DNA of 64,000 nucleotides from assembly GCA_016801885.1 (NCBI GenBank), contig CM028893.1, forward strand, positions 8,879,950 through 8,943,949, in the 5' to 3' direction. The translations under genes and the position numbers were made by a program. The DNA is from Toxotes chatareus (lineage: Eukaryota > Chordata > Actinopteri > Toxotidae). Each line of letters opens with the position of its first letter. Position 1 is the first letter of the stretch. This document shows, one piece after another, positions 24,983 through 37,346 of the stretch. Under the pieces are notes generated by a model. The model was given only the letters and a program-made list of their open reading frames with translations. It was not told where the DNA came from and did not search any database.

Positions 24983-27707
24983 CTCACAGCCACCTTCACT
25001 GTCGGTGTGACTGGATCGACATACGATGTGTGTTTTATTTTGTGTATAGTATCTGAATTTTAAGTTGTGTTTTGATTTTGTGAATGAGCGACAGTCAGAA
25101 GTCCTCATGTTCATGTGCTTCTGTAAACATCCGGCTTTGATTTTTACATAACGTCAAATGATGTTAATTTGTAAAATAGCTTATTATTTCACATACACTG
25201 TAAAGCCATTCTGGAGGTGCTTTTGTTAATTAAAATGTTAATATCTTGTATAAAGCCAGTCTGCATGAACCAGAACTTACTCTTTGCGTACTGACATCTC
25301 GTAAGTACAACATCAGCGGAGGGTTGAGTGTCTCTGCAAAGACTTTACTTGCTTAAAAAGTAGGAAAAAAAAATTCTCAGCAACACTTACTGGTTGAAAT
25401 TAGAGTTTGTGGATTAAATCAACCTATTTTTGCTAAGGTCATACAAACACTGATGAACACTACTGAAGCAGAGACACGTTGGTTTAACTGAGACTCTATT
25501 TCAATGTGCTGCTGACGTCTGGTTGATCACATTAGACTCACTAGGGTTGGTGACCACAAATTAAATCAAGATGATCATGGTCTTGACACAATTACAGAAG
25601 ATTTCAAGTGTTTTACATTTTTTCTCTACAGCATAAATCAAGTTTAAGTCTGTTCTGTTTTAAAGCTTTTACGTTGCTAAATAAAACGATAAGCAAACGC
25701 CACGTCCAACTGTTTGTGTCAACTTTTATTTTTTTGACCATGGAGACATCCTGCACAGTTTGGACTTATCTGCCTCCTGAATCATCGCTCAGAGTTTCAG
25801 AGCACGCCAAATAAAATTCCAGTCATTTTCACAAACAGCTCTGTGTGGAGAGCTGGTCTGAGGGTCTCTGTGAAGGGGGTTTTATGAGAAGCGAACGAAG
25901 CTGGATCAAGGTTTGGCAGAAGAATTTCAAACATGAGAATTTATTTGTATGTCCTCAGAGCAGGGTCTTGTTTCTCTTTGACACTGTTCAGGCCTTGAGA
26001 CAAAAAGAAACAGAACCTTGGTGTGCCATGTTGGTAACCTTTGTTTAATAGACAAGTTTCAGGTGATGAAATAAACAGCAGAAGGAGGGGCTTGTTCAGA
26101 TGAATTGCCAAAAGAAAAGTGCCATACGGAAAAGACAAAACCGAGTCATGTATTCAGTCCTGTACGGCACAAACGCTGAACAAGCCTCAACTGAACAATG
26201 CAGGTCTAGAGTTGAAGCCCTTGATAAAACAGGGGAACATATAAAAAAACAAAAACAGCTGTGACATTATCACCACTTTTCTTTCCCCTGATGGTAGGTG
26301 GCTACTGAATATTTGTAGACCTACTCAGTATTTAGAGAGAGACCTTCCTCTACATGTCTTTTTTTTTTTCTTCTTTTTTTTTTACATTGTACGTCTCTGG
26401 ACTTAAATGTGGTTTTATTCTGTGGGTGAATGTACATAGAGAATTTTCCTTTTTTAACCATTTGACATTCCAATTATTTATTAAAGTTCATCTCTAATTG
26501 AACCCAAAGGAAGGTTAGAAAACAGCGTGAGGGAGAGAGAGTATGAAAAACAAAGACAAAAAGAAAGAAAAAAGAGGGAGAATAGCATTGACGAGGCAAT
26601 ATCCCCTCCTTTTCCCCAGGTCCAGTGCATCTCGTTTGCTCCTGAAACAGAATTACAAGGGGGGGGGGGGAGGAATGAGAGGAAGGAGGAAAGAAAAGTC
26701 AGAAAGCAGAGAAGGAAGATACTTGAGAAAAAATATATAAATAAACACCAGAGAAACACACTTTAATGAGACACTGAGTGTTTTTAACTAGCCTCTGCAG
26801 AGGAAACATTGCACGAACAACAGCTTTTAACATAATCTTTTGTGGACACTTTATTCTACAGCCCACAGTTTGCAGGTGAGAAAGTGCATAAAACAGTTTG
26901 ACCCAACAATTACAACAATGCCACAAGCCGTTTCTTAGTGGGGAAATACAGGGAGCAACTGGCTAGATCAGGCTGTAAAATGAAGTGCAACCCACAGAAA
27001 AAAATACAACAACCGCTCAAAAATACAATATGAACTTTAAGCTTTCATTTATATTCGATAGCGCTACGTAAAAATGATACACATGCTTGTAGTAGTGTTA
27101 ACATGAAAAAGTACATTAAGGGGTAGGCAAATCCGCAGTAACACACCATCACTTCACACAAGCTTCAGATTTTGAATACACTCCTCGAATTAGTTACATT
27201 TCGTCAGTTTTAAATCTTTAAATTTAGCTGACCACTAATAAGTCCAGTTCAAACAAATATATACATGTAAAACATAATTATGCAATGCAGTAATGTTGAA
27301 ATAAAAAAAAAAAAACACTGATGTTTCCAGTAAAGTCAAAACGCAGAGTTGTAACATTTTAAAATGGAATGTCGTTATTTTTCTTTAATACCCAAGGTAA
27401 AATCTAAACTTGTCCTCTCGGCAGCAGCCTCGGATCTCGCTGGCTGGAGTTGCCTCCCCTTTGCTCCACTGATGAACAATAGACTGTACATGACACACAC
27501 ACACTTGCACTGGCATGGCACATGCTGGTGGCTTGTGGTGCAACACCCAAACACACACACTCACACACACACATAATTTTACATAACACGCACATGCTTC
27601 TCTTCAGGCAGGCCTGGGTCAGATGGTAGTCGGGGTTGGGGGTACGGGGGTTTGAGAGGACAGCTGTGAGTCGAAACAGCCGTAGCTCTGTATTTACCTG
27701 CAGTGGC
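24983..27707. other. Convergent 3' ends of gps2 (+) and eif5a (-)
   Basis: No extra gene. Plus-strand AATAAA occurs at 25680-25685 and 25810-25815 (gps2 candidates). Minus-strand AATAAA occurs at 26855-26850, 26482-26477 and 25945-25940 (eif5a candidates), so the two transcripts may come close or overlap. Low-complexity tracts are a G12 run at 26659-26670, a poly-A at about 27302-27314, and CA-rich text at about 27495-27575. Confidence 0.5.
26477..26482 (-). terminator. Candidate poly(A) signal AATAAA of eif5a
   Basis: Reverse-strand hexamer 1.2 kb after the eif5a stop. An alternative nearer hexamer lies at 26850-26855, so which one is used is not known. Confidence 0.4.
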
Positions 27708-29646
27708 TTATTTACCCAAGGCTTTGATGCCAATCGCAGCTTCTTCATCCATTGCATTTAGAACAGTGATCTGAAAGAGCAACGAGGAATCAGAGCAGAG
27801 GCTTGGTGAGGACATTTTTCTCACACTCTGTTGTTTGAAGCTGGTGGTGATTGATTTTCCCCCACTGATTTATTTTATCATTTCATTTTCTAGAAGAATT
27901 TTCAAGAGAGGTGGACAACTTTGTGGCATTTAATGTGACTGCTTTGATAATGTGGACTAGAGAAGCTAAAGCTGCTAATGTCACACTCTAATTAGTGCTG
28001 AAATCTTCAGTCAATTTATTGATTATCTGATCTGCAAAAAACTGAAATAATCGTTAGTTGTAAATGATGAGATACAAAACAGTTTGAAGGCAGCGGTGAA
28101 AACGATGTGTCCTGCCCAGGTGGGTTTCAGAACAGCGTACAGTGAGGTGACGGTACTGACCAGGATCTCCTCTCCGGCTTCGTGCTTGCTCTCTATCTCT
28201 TTGCCCAGGTCTCCCTCAGGAATCTTCAGGTCCTCTCTCACCTCCCCGCTGTCCTGGAGCAGGGACAGGTAGCCATCTTGGATCCCGATAAGCTGGGAGA
28301 ACACATGAGAGCCGCTCACAGATTAACACGATATGATCCCAAAAGATGACCAGCAGTTTTTCCCTGCACCAGAATTAGCACAGTTGCCTGCTGCTTCTGT
28401 GTCGTTTGTGTCTGTGAAGTTTTTCTCACCAGAGAAATTCTTCATTATAATCTTGTTTTTTTTTTTTCAAATAAGCATCCAACTGCTAATTGTCCCCTAG
28501 CAGCCATGTAGAATTATGTCTGAAAGTCTTGTGCTTATTAAAGACCAAAGCTTATTTGTGAATATTACAGTCATATCAAAGGCGTGACTGTAATTTCCCA
28601 TTTATGACAAATAACACATTCCCCATTATCTACTCAAAATTTCATACTCGCAAAGACGAGGCAGCCTCAGATTCCTGTCACATGAACACTTACATAACAC
28701 AACAAAAATGTGATAGAATTTCTTGATATTTAGTATATTAGCCATGTAATATTGTATTTTAACAATACAAGCCAACAAGCCAGCGTTACGAGAGTTAAGA
28801 CCTCCAAAAAGACCTGGTCTGTCCTCCAGCGGTCTCACCTGGTAATCCATTCTCTTAATGTTGGGGACGTCCATGTTGTGGGTGGAGGGACAAATATCCT
28901 CATACTTCTTACCAGAGAAGATGTCGATACCAACCAAGTGCACCTGCACGAGCAAAAGAAAAACATGGAAAGGATGAAGGAGTGAATCCCAAAACAAAAC
29001 ATACACTTTAGAGAAAAAAAATCAGCTTTACTTTATCAATCAGTATCTATGAAATATTCAGGGTGTAAAGCAAGTACTGGATACAAGTGTATAATGTTTA
29101 AACATAATTTATAGCACATGCATAATTTTTTTAAGCAGCCTTTCTAACCTAAAGGGCCACATTAATGTTGTGGGACAGACTGAAAGTGTCCATTAAGGTG
29201 CATTAATGAGTGTTTGTTTCAGAGGTAAATGCAGGGATAGTGATGTGATGATTTACTGATGCTCTCCTTCTGTCTGCATTCTCCCTCACAGGTGAACCTG
29301 TAGGGAATACTGTCCCAAAACCACACTATGTTTTTCTTCCAGGGTGAACCCATGTTGCAAAGAGCTGCACCATAAAATATGCATTAGCTTCATTAGATTG
29401 AAAAAGTTTTTTTTTTTTTTTTGCTAAAATCCTGACATCAGCATTCACTACGTCCCAGCACTTCAGTGATTTCCTCACCTTAGCGTGGCCATGCTTGCCA
29501 GTCTTGGAGGTGGACATCTCAACAATCTTGCAGGGTCGGCCTTTCAGCACAACAAAGCCGTTTTTGCGCAGGGCGGAGCACTGCATGGGGTAGGTGGCGG
29601 ATGCCCCGGCATCACCAGTCTGGAAGTCCAGCTCCGCATCTGCCAT
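27708..29646 (-). CDS. eif5a: Translation factor eIF5A, four coding exons
   Basis: Hypusine-containing factor that rescues ribosomes stalled on Pro-rich and similar sequences and aids termination. Minus-strand exons are 29646-29479, 28943-28839, 28292-28161 and 27770-27708, totalling 468 nt and 155 aa. The N-terminal SH3-like domain holds the hypusination loop [12 protein letters not shown], with the modified lysine at K51 (K50 in human; the shift comes from the start MADAELDF). The C-terminal OB fold starts near [19 protein letters not shown], and the protein ends [16 protein letters not shown]. An acceptor five bases before the ATG (exon start 29651) shows that most of the 5' UTR is on an upstream exon, probably near 30780-30840. 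EIF5A versus EIF5A2 is settled by synteny rather than sequence. Confidence 0.95.
27990..28070 (+). repeat. Fragment of family A repeat in eif5a intron 3
   Basis: ACTGAAATAATCGTTAGTTG at 28041-28060 and nearby TTATTGATTATCTG are the terminal words of the family. Confidence 0.4.
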
Positions 29647-30479
29647 ACCTGCTGTGGAAACCAACACACAGGGTACAAACATTAATAACTGTTCATAACT
29701 GATTCAGGAAAATGAGAAAAAGCAGAGTTATAATTAGAGTTAGGAGATGTATTGATTCAGTATTATAATGTCTAGAATTTGGATAATTCCTCTTATACAC
29801 CAAACACATTTGTGTAATCTTAAGCGTGGTCTACACACCTCAATAAAATACAGTCTAAAATTGGCAAAATCATAATTGAAAGCATTAAATATGCGATTAA
29901 AGGATAAGAAAACATCTGACCCAGTGTTCAATACCAGCTTTGGGTTGTGGACAGTTTTTAATTCACTGTGCTACAGTAACAAAAGAGAATTTAAGGTGTA
30001 ATATCCAGATGTGGGCTTTACTTGTTTGGCTATTGTAGCCACTTTAATGACTTAAAAACTACAGCTGTACATTAAATATGGACTGAACAGTCACACAGTA
30101 AATATTGCCAATTGATTTTATCATTATCTTCTCACTCTATGACTGGTGTTTACCAGGGTTGATATATTTCAGTTCAGACCAAACTTTGGTACATTACTGT
30201 GAGATATAAACTCATTATTGGATTTATATATCATACAATCAGTAAGGTTTATGCAAGTTAGTCCTCCATGAAAGACAAGCAGCCAATGCTGCCTGGTGAA
30301 TATCTGTCAAATATGTCAGCAGAAGGATATGGAAATGTGACAGCTGGCTGCTGATGTGAATTAAAACTTGGGGCTGCAGAGGAAATAACACTTTGATTCA
30401 AAGCTGCAGAGCAGACAGGGCTAAATAAAGCAACAGAGGCAAGGCACCTGTCAGCTCAACTATTTACAGTCCAAATGTA

Positions 30480-30558
<79 letters not shown>

Positions 30559-30830
30559 CATAACCATATTATTATATAACTATATATAAAGCTGTAGTTT
30601 AATATTTAGCTGCAGTTTTAATCCTCAGTGTTTGTGCCAAACTACTTCACCACCAAACTTTTGTCCCGGTGGTGCAGCGCAGCTACCTGCCACGAGTACA
30701 GCGTTACTGACAGCTACAAGAACTTCAGCCACTAACTCACAATACTCAAAGAAATCAACACATTCTAGAAACACATACCTATGAAAAACAACGTAAAGAC
30801 CAAAGTTATGTGCTCTGCTGCTGGGTTAAG
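29647..30830 (-). other. eif5a 5' intron with (TA)n tract
   Basis: AT-rich, with no ORF of interest. Acceptor at 29651. A likely donor, AG/gtatgt on the minus strand near 30773-30778, would close a 5' UTR exon lying just beyond it. Confidence 0.5.
30489..30554. repeat. (TA)n microsatellite
   Basis: Uninterrupted alternating TA over 66 bp, preceded by A8. Confidence 0.98.
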
Positions 30831-31090
30831 GTGGCTGCTCGCCGGGTAAAGCGTTAAACCGGGGCCGCTAATCCGCGCTAATGACCCATAAATCAAATTT
30901 CAAGCCGGGCGTGACTTTGCCCTAAGTACCCCTCGCGTTGTTTGCCGGACATGCAAACGTTGACTCATGGGAGCCAAATGTTAGAATAAGTCACACCCCG
31001 GGGGCAGTGTGGTGTACGGTATGTCCGCAGTGGGGGAGAAGAAGGGGCTGACTGCGGCCTAGTGCGTACATAACGTGCCACGGCCCGCCG
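30830..31090 (-). promoter_or_regulatory. eif5a CpG-island promoter
   Basis: CpG-rich segment (for example CCGGGGCCGCTAATCCGCGC at about 30859-30878, then CGTGCCACGGCCCGCCGTCG at about 31074-31093) directly upstream of the inferred 5' UTR exon. There is no TATA box. Confidence 0.5.
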
Positions 31091-34080
31091 TCGGTAACGT
31101 GGAACAGTCGGTGTCCCCGCATCCATGCGCACTGGCTGCACTCAGGCCGAGGCCCTGCTGATAAAGAGATTCAAGTTCACAAGGCAAAATGACAACCCGT
31201 GAGGCGCTCAAACCCTCCTTTATACTAATGTGGACCTCCGTGTGGACGACACTGGTCTTTTTAACCCCGCTATGGCCGGTAACACGCCCACAGATTATTG
31301 ATATAACCATGGAAATTGATTGGATTTTGGCCCGCTGGTGAACAGTAATGACTAAGCTAATACGATGGCTACGGCGCATTAGTGACAACAGTATCACAGA
31401 GTTAAATCACGCTGTGTGTTGAGTTAGAGCCGGTGGCATGTGTGTGCAAGCTACACGCCAAAACGCAGCCACGTCCTGCGGGATTTGCAAACTTAAAACG
31501 GCGACGGTAAAGACGAGCGAACGAATCATCGGATGTTTTTTTTTTTTTTCCATTTTAGCCGCCGAGTGAGGCTGAGGCTCCCGTTAGGATGGGATAAGTT
31601 AGCTGGAGCTGCCGGAGCTGTGGTCCTCCAGACGGATCGTTGTTATTACTTCATGGGGGCGTTTAAAGGGAATATATCATAATACGGCTTCAGACAGACA
31701 TGTGCATAGGATAACTCATCTGCTCAGGCGCAAACACGCCCCGTCTATTGGATGTTTTGATAAGGAACTTACCCTAGTGATAATAGCTCTGCTCTCTTGT
31801 GTTACTTATCAGCCTTTCTCCCTTTAATTCCACCTCCTCCTCTGTTGCCTCCCTGTATCCGTGTTAAACGGGTCGTCTGGCTGGGGTCTGTTTCCTCCTC
31901 TGTGGCTCGTTTTTTGCGATGTCGCTCCCCTCTTTTTTTTTTTTTTTTTCAAGCTATCGGCTATCTCTTTATTCCTCTTTCATTCCAAGCGTTTCCGCTG
32001 ACCCTGGTTTGTAATACAGATTGCAGTTTACCTCGCACAGGGAGAGGTACACAACCAAAGTCAGCCGCCGGGCCGAAAAGAATCAGAGCCCTGGACCCCG
32101 CTGTGTATGTACTGTCTGTAGCCTGCACTCCACCTTCTCTGTCTCTCCCTCATCCAGCTCCTCACCACGATCACAACGTTAGAAAGATCTAAACACTGGA
32201 TTTCCCGTTGGACCTGCCACAATAAAATCCCATCCTTACTTAAAAGACGTTATTACGATGTTACTTCAGAGTCATGTCAGCTTTTCCCGCACTTCCTGCC
32301 CTTTATATATCATGATTATTATTATTATGGTTATAAAAAGGATAGTTTGCCACAAAAAAAGTCCAGGTAAACTTACCAGCTTTTCTGGTGCTTTCAACCA
32401 CATGTAATGGTTTTCATCACAGGACTGAGTACAGTTGTCATGGAGATGGCAGTAGCCATCACTACGTGATGTAAGCTTGAAGCAATCACTTAGTAACGTT
32501 CTGGAATGTAGATGTTACATTGTGTTCCAGAAAGTATGATACAATGTAATGTGTTTATTTGTTTATTTATTTTTTACCTGTATTGTCATATTATAATGTA
32601 AGAAATAATAAATTTAGGAAAAATAGTATAGGCTGTGATGGGTGCATTCTCATTACTACTTTTAATATAAACATCTGTTTCATTCATTATCATACTAATA
32701 ATGTAATAAATCATACTAAAAAATTTAAGGAAAAAAAACCGAGACAGTTTCCTGTTTCCCATGTCTGACATAAATACATACTTTTACACTGAAGGTGAAG
32801 TTGCAACTTTTCCGGTCTTCTCTTGGCTAACTTAAAGTGGCTTGATGCTGCTTTCATCCAAATGCCCATGAAACAAACCTCGGCAAACTGGCGCCTTTTG
32901 CGCATGCGTAGCTTTTCATTCTAGTGCAGAATGGATCACAGTTCTTTCTCTGGACTTACTGTACGTAAACGCTATGACACGTGTGTGCGTGTGTATCTGC
33001 TCATGGACCTTTACATTTAGTTTCACAGCCTTCTAATATGGAAATATGGATACAACTGTGGAAACAGTTGGCTAAAAAGACTTAAATTGCACATATTCAT
33101 GAGCATGAGCCATAACCATTACTGTAAATGAAAAAAAGCCCCATGTGTACAGGCTCCAGTGCCTTTACTTGGATATTATAGGAAAACATTTCTCATCCAG
33201 TGAACTCAAAGTATAAGACAGGGATATGTGAATGATTTTCCAATCACTAAACAAAAGTTTAATAAACAAGATCCAAGTACGTCTTCCTATTATTTACCCT
33301 GAACAGTGTCAGTGCTGCCATCCTGTCTGTGTGCTCCTCTGCTGGCTGTAATTCCCTCTGTTGCTAATAATTACACTTCTAATTAGAGTATTTTTTTCTG
33401 TCCAGAGACCCATGGCTTCTGCGCTCAGCGAATGGTTTCGTTGAACTTGGCAGTTCTTAGAGCCGCTGGGTTAAATTTAGTGCTGTGAAACTGGAGTCCT
33501 GTGACCTATGTGCTGAGGGATGTAGTTAAAGGCGTAGTTAACCCCAAAATGAAAATTCACTCATTGCTTTCTTAATCCTATGTCGCATTAAAAGTTTTTT
33601 TAATAGTAGTGCGTTTTTAACAGTGTGAATTATACTAATAAAACAGAGTCTTTGCAAGGTCAAATTACTGTCCAGCTTTAACAGACATGACTTGTTGGTA
33701 AAGGTGACAAACCATCAGTATCTTACAGAGAAGGATAATTTATAGATTCATCAGCAAACTGAATTTTGAAGAATGGTTTGCCAACTAGATAACAAGTGAC
33801 CTTTCATGCACCTCATAGATGTAGATGCATGTGTCAAATTATTCATATATTTATATCTGGTTACGTGTCCAAATAATGTTATATTTAAAGTATAAGAGCT
33901 TCTCCTTGAGAAGAAGCACATTCACACTCATTAAATGGTCTATGAACCATGAAAGCTCCCTCATAAAGACACCGTTGTTTAAAACAGACCCTCCTTCGAA
34001 GTATATATAATATATAATGTGCAGCAAAATCATAACCTGAGCTCACTGAGCATTATAAAGAAAGCACTCTCAAAATCAGT
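31091..34080. other. eif5a-ybx2 intergenic region
   Basis: Mixed composition. The part 31100-32200 has further CpG-rich patches and open frames on both strands, none resembling a known protein; it could hold alternative eif5a first exons. The part 32200-34080 is AT-rich, with a decayed repeat at about 33520-33600. Confidence 0.45.
33520..33600 (+). repeat. Decayed interspersed repeat (GTAGTTAACCCCAAAATGAA type)
   Basis: AAAGGCGTAGTTAACCCCAA followed by AATGAAAATTCACTCATTGC and a CCTATGTCG ending resembles the widespread fish repeat with text close to TAGTTCACCCAAAAATGAAA. It is a single degraded copy here. Confidence 0.5.
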
Positions 34081-34129
34081 CTCCCCTCAGTCTTACCTGT
34101 CCTCCACCTGTCAATTTTTCCCTCCCAAT

Positions 34130-34315
34130 TGCCTACCACGCCCAGCCAATCACACTACAGCTCGAGGTCTCGTGAAACCAATGAGGGCGCGGCTTCCGTC
34201 CGGCAACCCGAGGGGATGTCGGGATAAAAACTTAGCAGTGTTGGATAGAAAAAGTTTCGGGAAGAGTAGGAGGGAGGGGACTGAGGATTGGAAGTGTAGC
34301 AATCCGACAGCGAGC
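34130..34315 (+). promoter_or_regulatory. ybx2 promoter with two CCAAT (Y-box) elements
   Basis: CCAAT at 34146-34150 (reverse strand TGATTGGCT, a Y-box core) and at 34178-34182, 32 bp apart, with CpG-rich sequence up to the ATG at 34316. No TATA box is seen. Confidence 0.55.
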
Positions 34316-37300
34316 ATGACCGACGCGGAGGCGCAGAGCGCTCCACCATCGGCACCGGTGGAAGAAAAGCCACAGCCGGAGAGAAAAATCATAGGTGGGT
34401 GCAGAAGGTGCTCATGGTCTAAACTTGACAATTTAGTTGTCAAGGAAAGTTTTAAACCCTCAACTTTAACCTGAATTCATGTGCGTCTTTTGACGTGAGT
34501 GAGATAAACAGACCATGCTGTCCCCGCACTAATTTTATTTTATTTCATTTATTTTTGACATTTTTATCTCACCAATAAAAAAAATCAGCTGCTTTATGTG
34601 TGAAACTGTGTAGCTTATCTATTGTGTCAACTACAGCAAGGCATTCCACAAGCTATGTCGACAAAGAGCCTGACTGTTTGTCAATCACTTCTCCGTTTGA
34701 CACCATGGTGTGTTTCGTTTTAGGAGCAACACGTGTCCTCGGTTTTACGCATGGGTTTATACTAAAGAAATCAAACCTGCACCGAGGAAAAACAACATGG
34801 AAGACATTTATTTGGCAATATTGAAACATGAAATAGTTTTATTCGTTACTCATAAATAGGCTACGTCCCTAGGACATGACTTTTCTTTAGTGCATTACAG
34901 TTAAATGGCTTCTATCAATTTACGACAGTTTTATCTGTAGCTGTTTGGACACATTGTGTTTTTAAGTGTGTGTGTGTGTTAGCAGTATGAACTCATGACC
35001 TAAATTTCCTCTTTATCAGCTGTCGCACCCTCCAAGCGGGGCCCTCGCAGGTGCAAATCATTTTAGTGAGAATCAAACGCACCAATTACACGCGTTTAGG
35101 TGGTTTTTCCAAAAAAGAAGCCGTGCACCCCTTGTCCTCATGAGGAAGATGTAACCTTGAGGTTTTTGGTGACTTATTTTCATGACCCTTTTGTGTCGAG
35201 GTGGGAAACGTGTATCTTTGTTTAGCAGCCCTCCCTCGTGACCCAGCGCAGACCTGGTTTCAAAGTTATACAGTTAATGATTGACGCGCAGAGCTCCCAT
35301 TTCTTGTTAGCAAGGCTGCCATTCTTACAAGCAAGATAACAGTATATCCTTTGGATAGCTGCATAACTATATGTGAGATGTTAGGGGCTCTGTTTTTAAT
35401 GGTGTGCTACCTGCTGTTGCAGCCACCTTGGTCCAAGGCACAGTGAAATGGTTCAACGTGCGTAATGGATATGGCTTCATTAACAGGTACTGTTTCCTTT
35501 CAGTTACTCTGGGCTATCAGCATTAGTTACTTCACTGCTTTTCAATGCATCCTCAAGTTTTTCAGTACTAATAGTCTAATGAAATAATCTAAAGCCCCCT
35601 GAGTCAAGAGTACTAATAATGAGATTTTATTTCTCACAGGAATGATACTAAAGAAGATGTATTTGTTCATCAGGTAAGACAAAAAAGAATTTATGTTGTT
35701 ATGTAGATTTATGTCGTCCTTTGATGCTTAATCTGTCTCCTCAGACTGCTATCAAGAAGAACAACCCTAGGAAATTCCTCCGCAGTGTGGGAGACGGGGA
35801 GGTTGTAGAGTTTGACGTGATTGAGGCAGCCAAGGTAAAAATTGTGGCATCTATTTGATATGTTCTTAACATAAATTTAAATGTCTGATCTTACATTTTT
35901 CCATGTTCTCCCACCCTTTGGTGACCTTTAGGGCTCGGAAGCAGCCAATGTGACTGGCCCAGGTGGCGTTCCAGTCAAAGGGAGCCGCTACGCACCCAAC
36001 AAACGCCGCTTCCGTCGACGGTTCTTCCCTCGCAGCCCTCGACCTGGTGACCAGAGCAAACCAGCTGATGGCAATGCCCCCGCTGTTGAGGGCGAAGGAG
36101 CGGGAAAAACTGATATAGCGAGACCTCAGCAGCGCCGCCGCAGACCCCAAAGACCACGTCAGGAGGCACAAGATGTAATAAGTTGATGCTTTTTCAACCT
36201 TGAAAAGTAGTTTATGGGTCAGTGGGGACAGGATTTGATTACAACCTGGAGTAGAAATGAGTATAAATCAGGTCTCATCATAAAGAACAAGAGTGGTGTT
36301 TATGAACAACTCTGGGAAAATTCTTTTTAGCGTTGTGAGAGCTACTTTAAAGAGAGGTTCTATAGCAGACCAGGTTCTGTAGCAGACCAGTTTGAGGTTT
36401 TGTTGCTTGATCTCTTTCAGGGTGAGTCTGGAGAGCAAAAGAACGGAGTAGCAGAGGACGACCAAACGCAGCGACCACCACGGCGTAGATTCTGGAGTAC
36501 ATACCGCAGGTGATTTGACATAACTTCCTAAACTTATATGGGTTTTAAATTGTTCCCACCTCAGGATTCCAGGCATGAAGAGCAGGTTTTAATATTCCCT
36601 CTGTCCTGGGATTCACAGACCGTTCCGACCTCGCCCGCGTTCTGATCAGGCTGCGGACAGCGAGCAGGCAGCTGCACCAGAGCAGAGCCAGGAGCAAGGT
36701 GAGGTGAAGCAGACAGGGGCCTATGAGGGCCCACAGACCAACGGAGAAGCAGCACAGGGCCAAGGCCAGAAACAACGGCGCCAGCCTAGACGGCGCAGGC
36801 AAAGGAACTCAGAGTCGTCTGCCTCAAAAGTGAGTATGATTGTTAATGGTGGGTAAACTGCATCCAGTGCTCTGCGAGTGACAGGTGAGCTTTTTGGGTG
36901 GAGCAGTTGGTAAGAGCAATGTAGCATCATGTGCTTTTACGTTTTCTATCTAAAATATTTAAAAGTTAGACATCACCATCTTGTAATGGTTTATTGTGTT
37001 GTATACTTGACACAGTTTTTCTGCTTGCACATATTTCAGAATGATACAGAGAAGTCTGCATCAGAACCTGGTACCCCCCCTCAGAATTCAAAACCAGCTG
37101 ATCTGAAATCCACATCGAAATCACCGAAGGCCTCTCCTAAAACCTCCCCTAAAACGCCCAAATCTCCTGAGGTAAGGCGTTAAAACTAATATTTTCCTTG
37201 TTTGTGTTGCCACTCGTATTTGCTGTGATGACTAATATTTTCCTTGTTTGTGTAATCACTAGTGTTTGTTGTGATGACACAAATATCTTAACTGTCCTTC

Positions 37301-37346
37301 CCCACAGCAGGCAGCTGCCACAACAGTCCCAGCACCAACGGAGTGA
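34316..37346 (+). CDS. ybx2: Y-box binding protein 2 (germ-cell Y-box protein), nine exons
   Basis: Cold-shock-domain nucleic-acid-binding protein. In vertebrates YBX2/MSY2/FRGY2 packages and stores maternal and testis mRNAs. Exons are 34316-34394, 35423-35486, 35640-35673, 35745-35834, 35932-36174, 36421-36509, 36619-36829, 37040-37171 and 37308-37346, totalling 981 nt and 326 aa. The cold-shock domain spans about residues 27-103, with RNP1 GYGFIN at 42-47 and RNP2 VFVHQTA at 55-61. The tail alternates basic/aromatic islands ([36 protein letters not shown]) with acidic/Gln segments, then a Ser-Pro-Lys stretch. The phrases [13 protein letters not shown] and RPFRPRPR favour YBX2 over YBX1/YBX3, as does synteny between eif5a and slc2a4. 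Confidence 0.93.
37185..37276. repeat. 46-bp tandem duplication in ybx2 intron 8
   Basis: ACTAATATTTTCCTTGTTTG begins at 37185 and again at 37231. Each unit ends in GTGATG, with a few substitutions between the two. Confidence 0.9.

Noticed and set aside
26527..26766. Charged Arg/Glu/Lys frame on the plus strand
   Set aside because: Purine-rich low-complexity DNA in the eif5a 3' flank, containing a G12 run; not a gene.
27364..27576. His/Thr-rich frame in CA-repeat DNA
   Set aside because: The frame ends in microsatellite-encoded HTHTHT.
31797..32192. 131-codon plus-strand frame between eif5a and ybx2
   Set aside because: Contains homopolymer-encoded Phe and Pro runs and no family signal; more likely chance openness in CpG-rich DNA.
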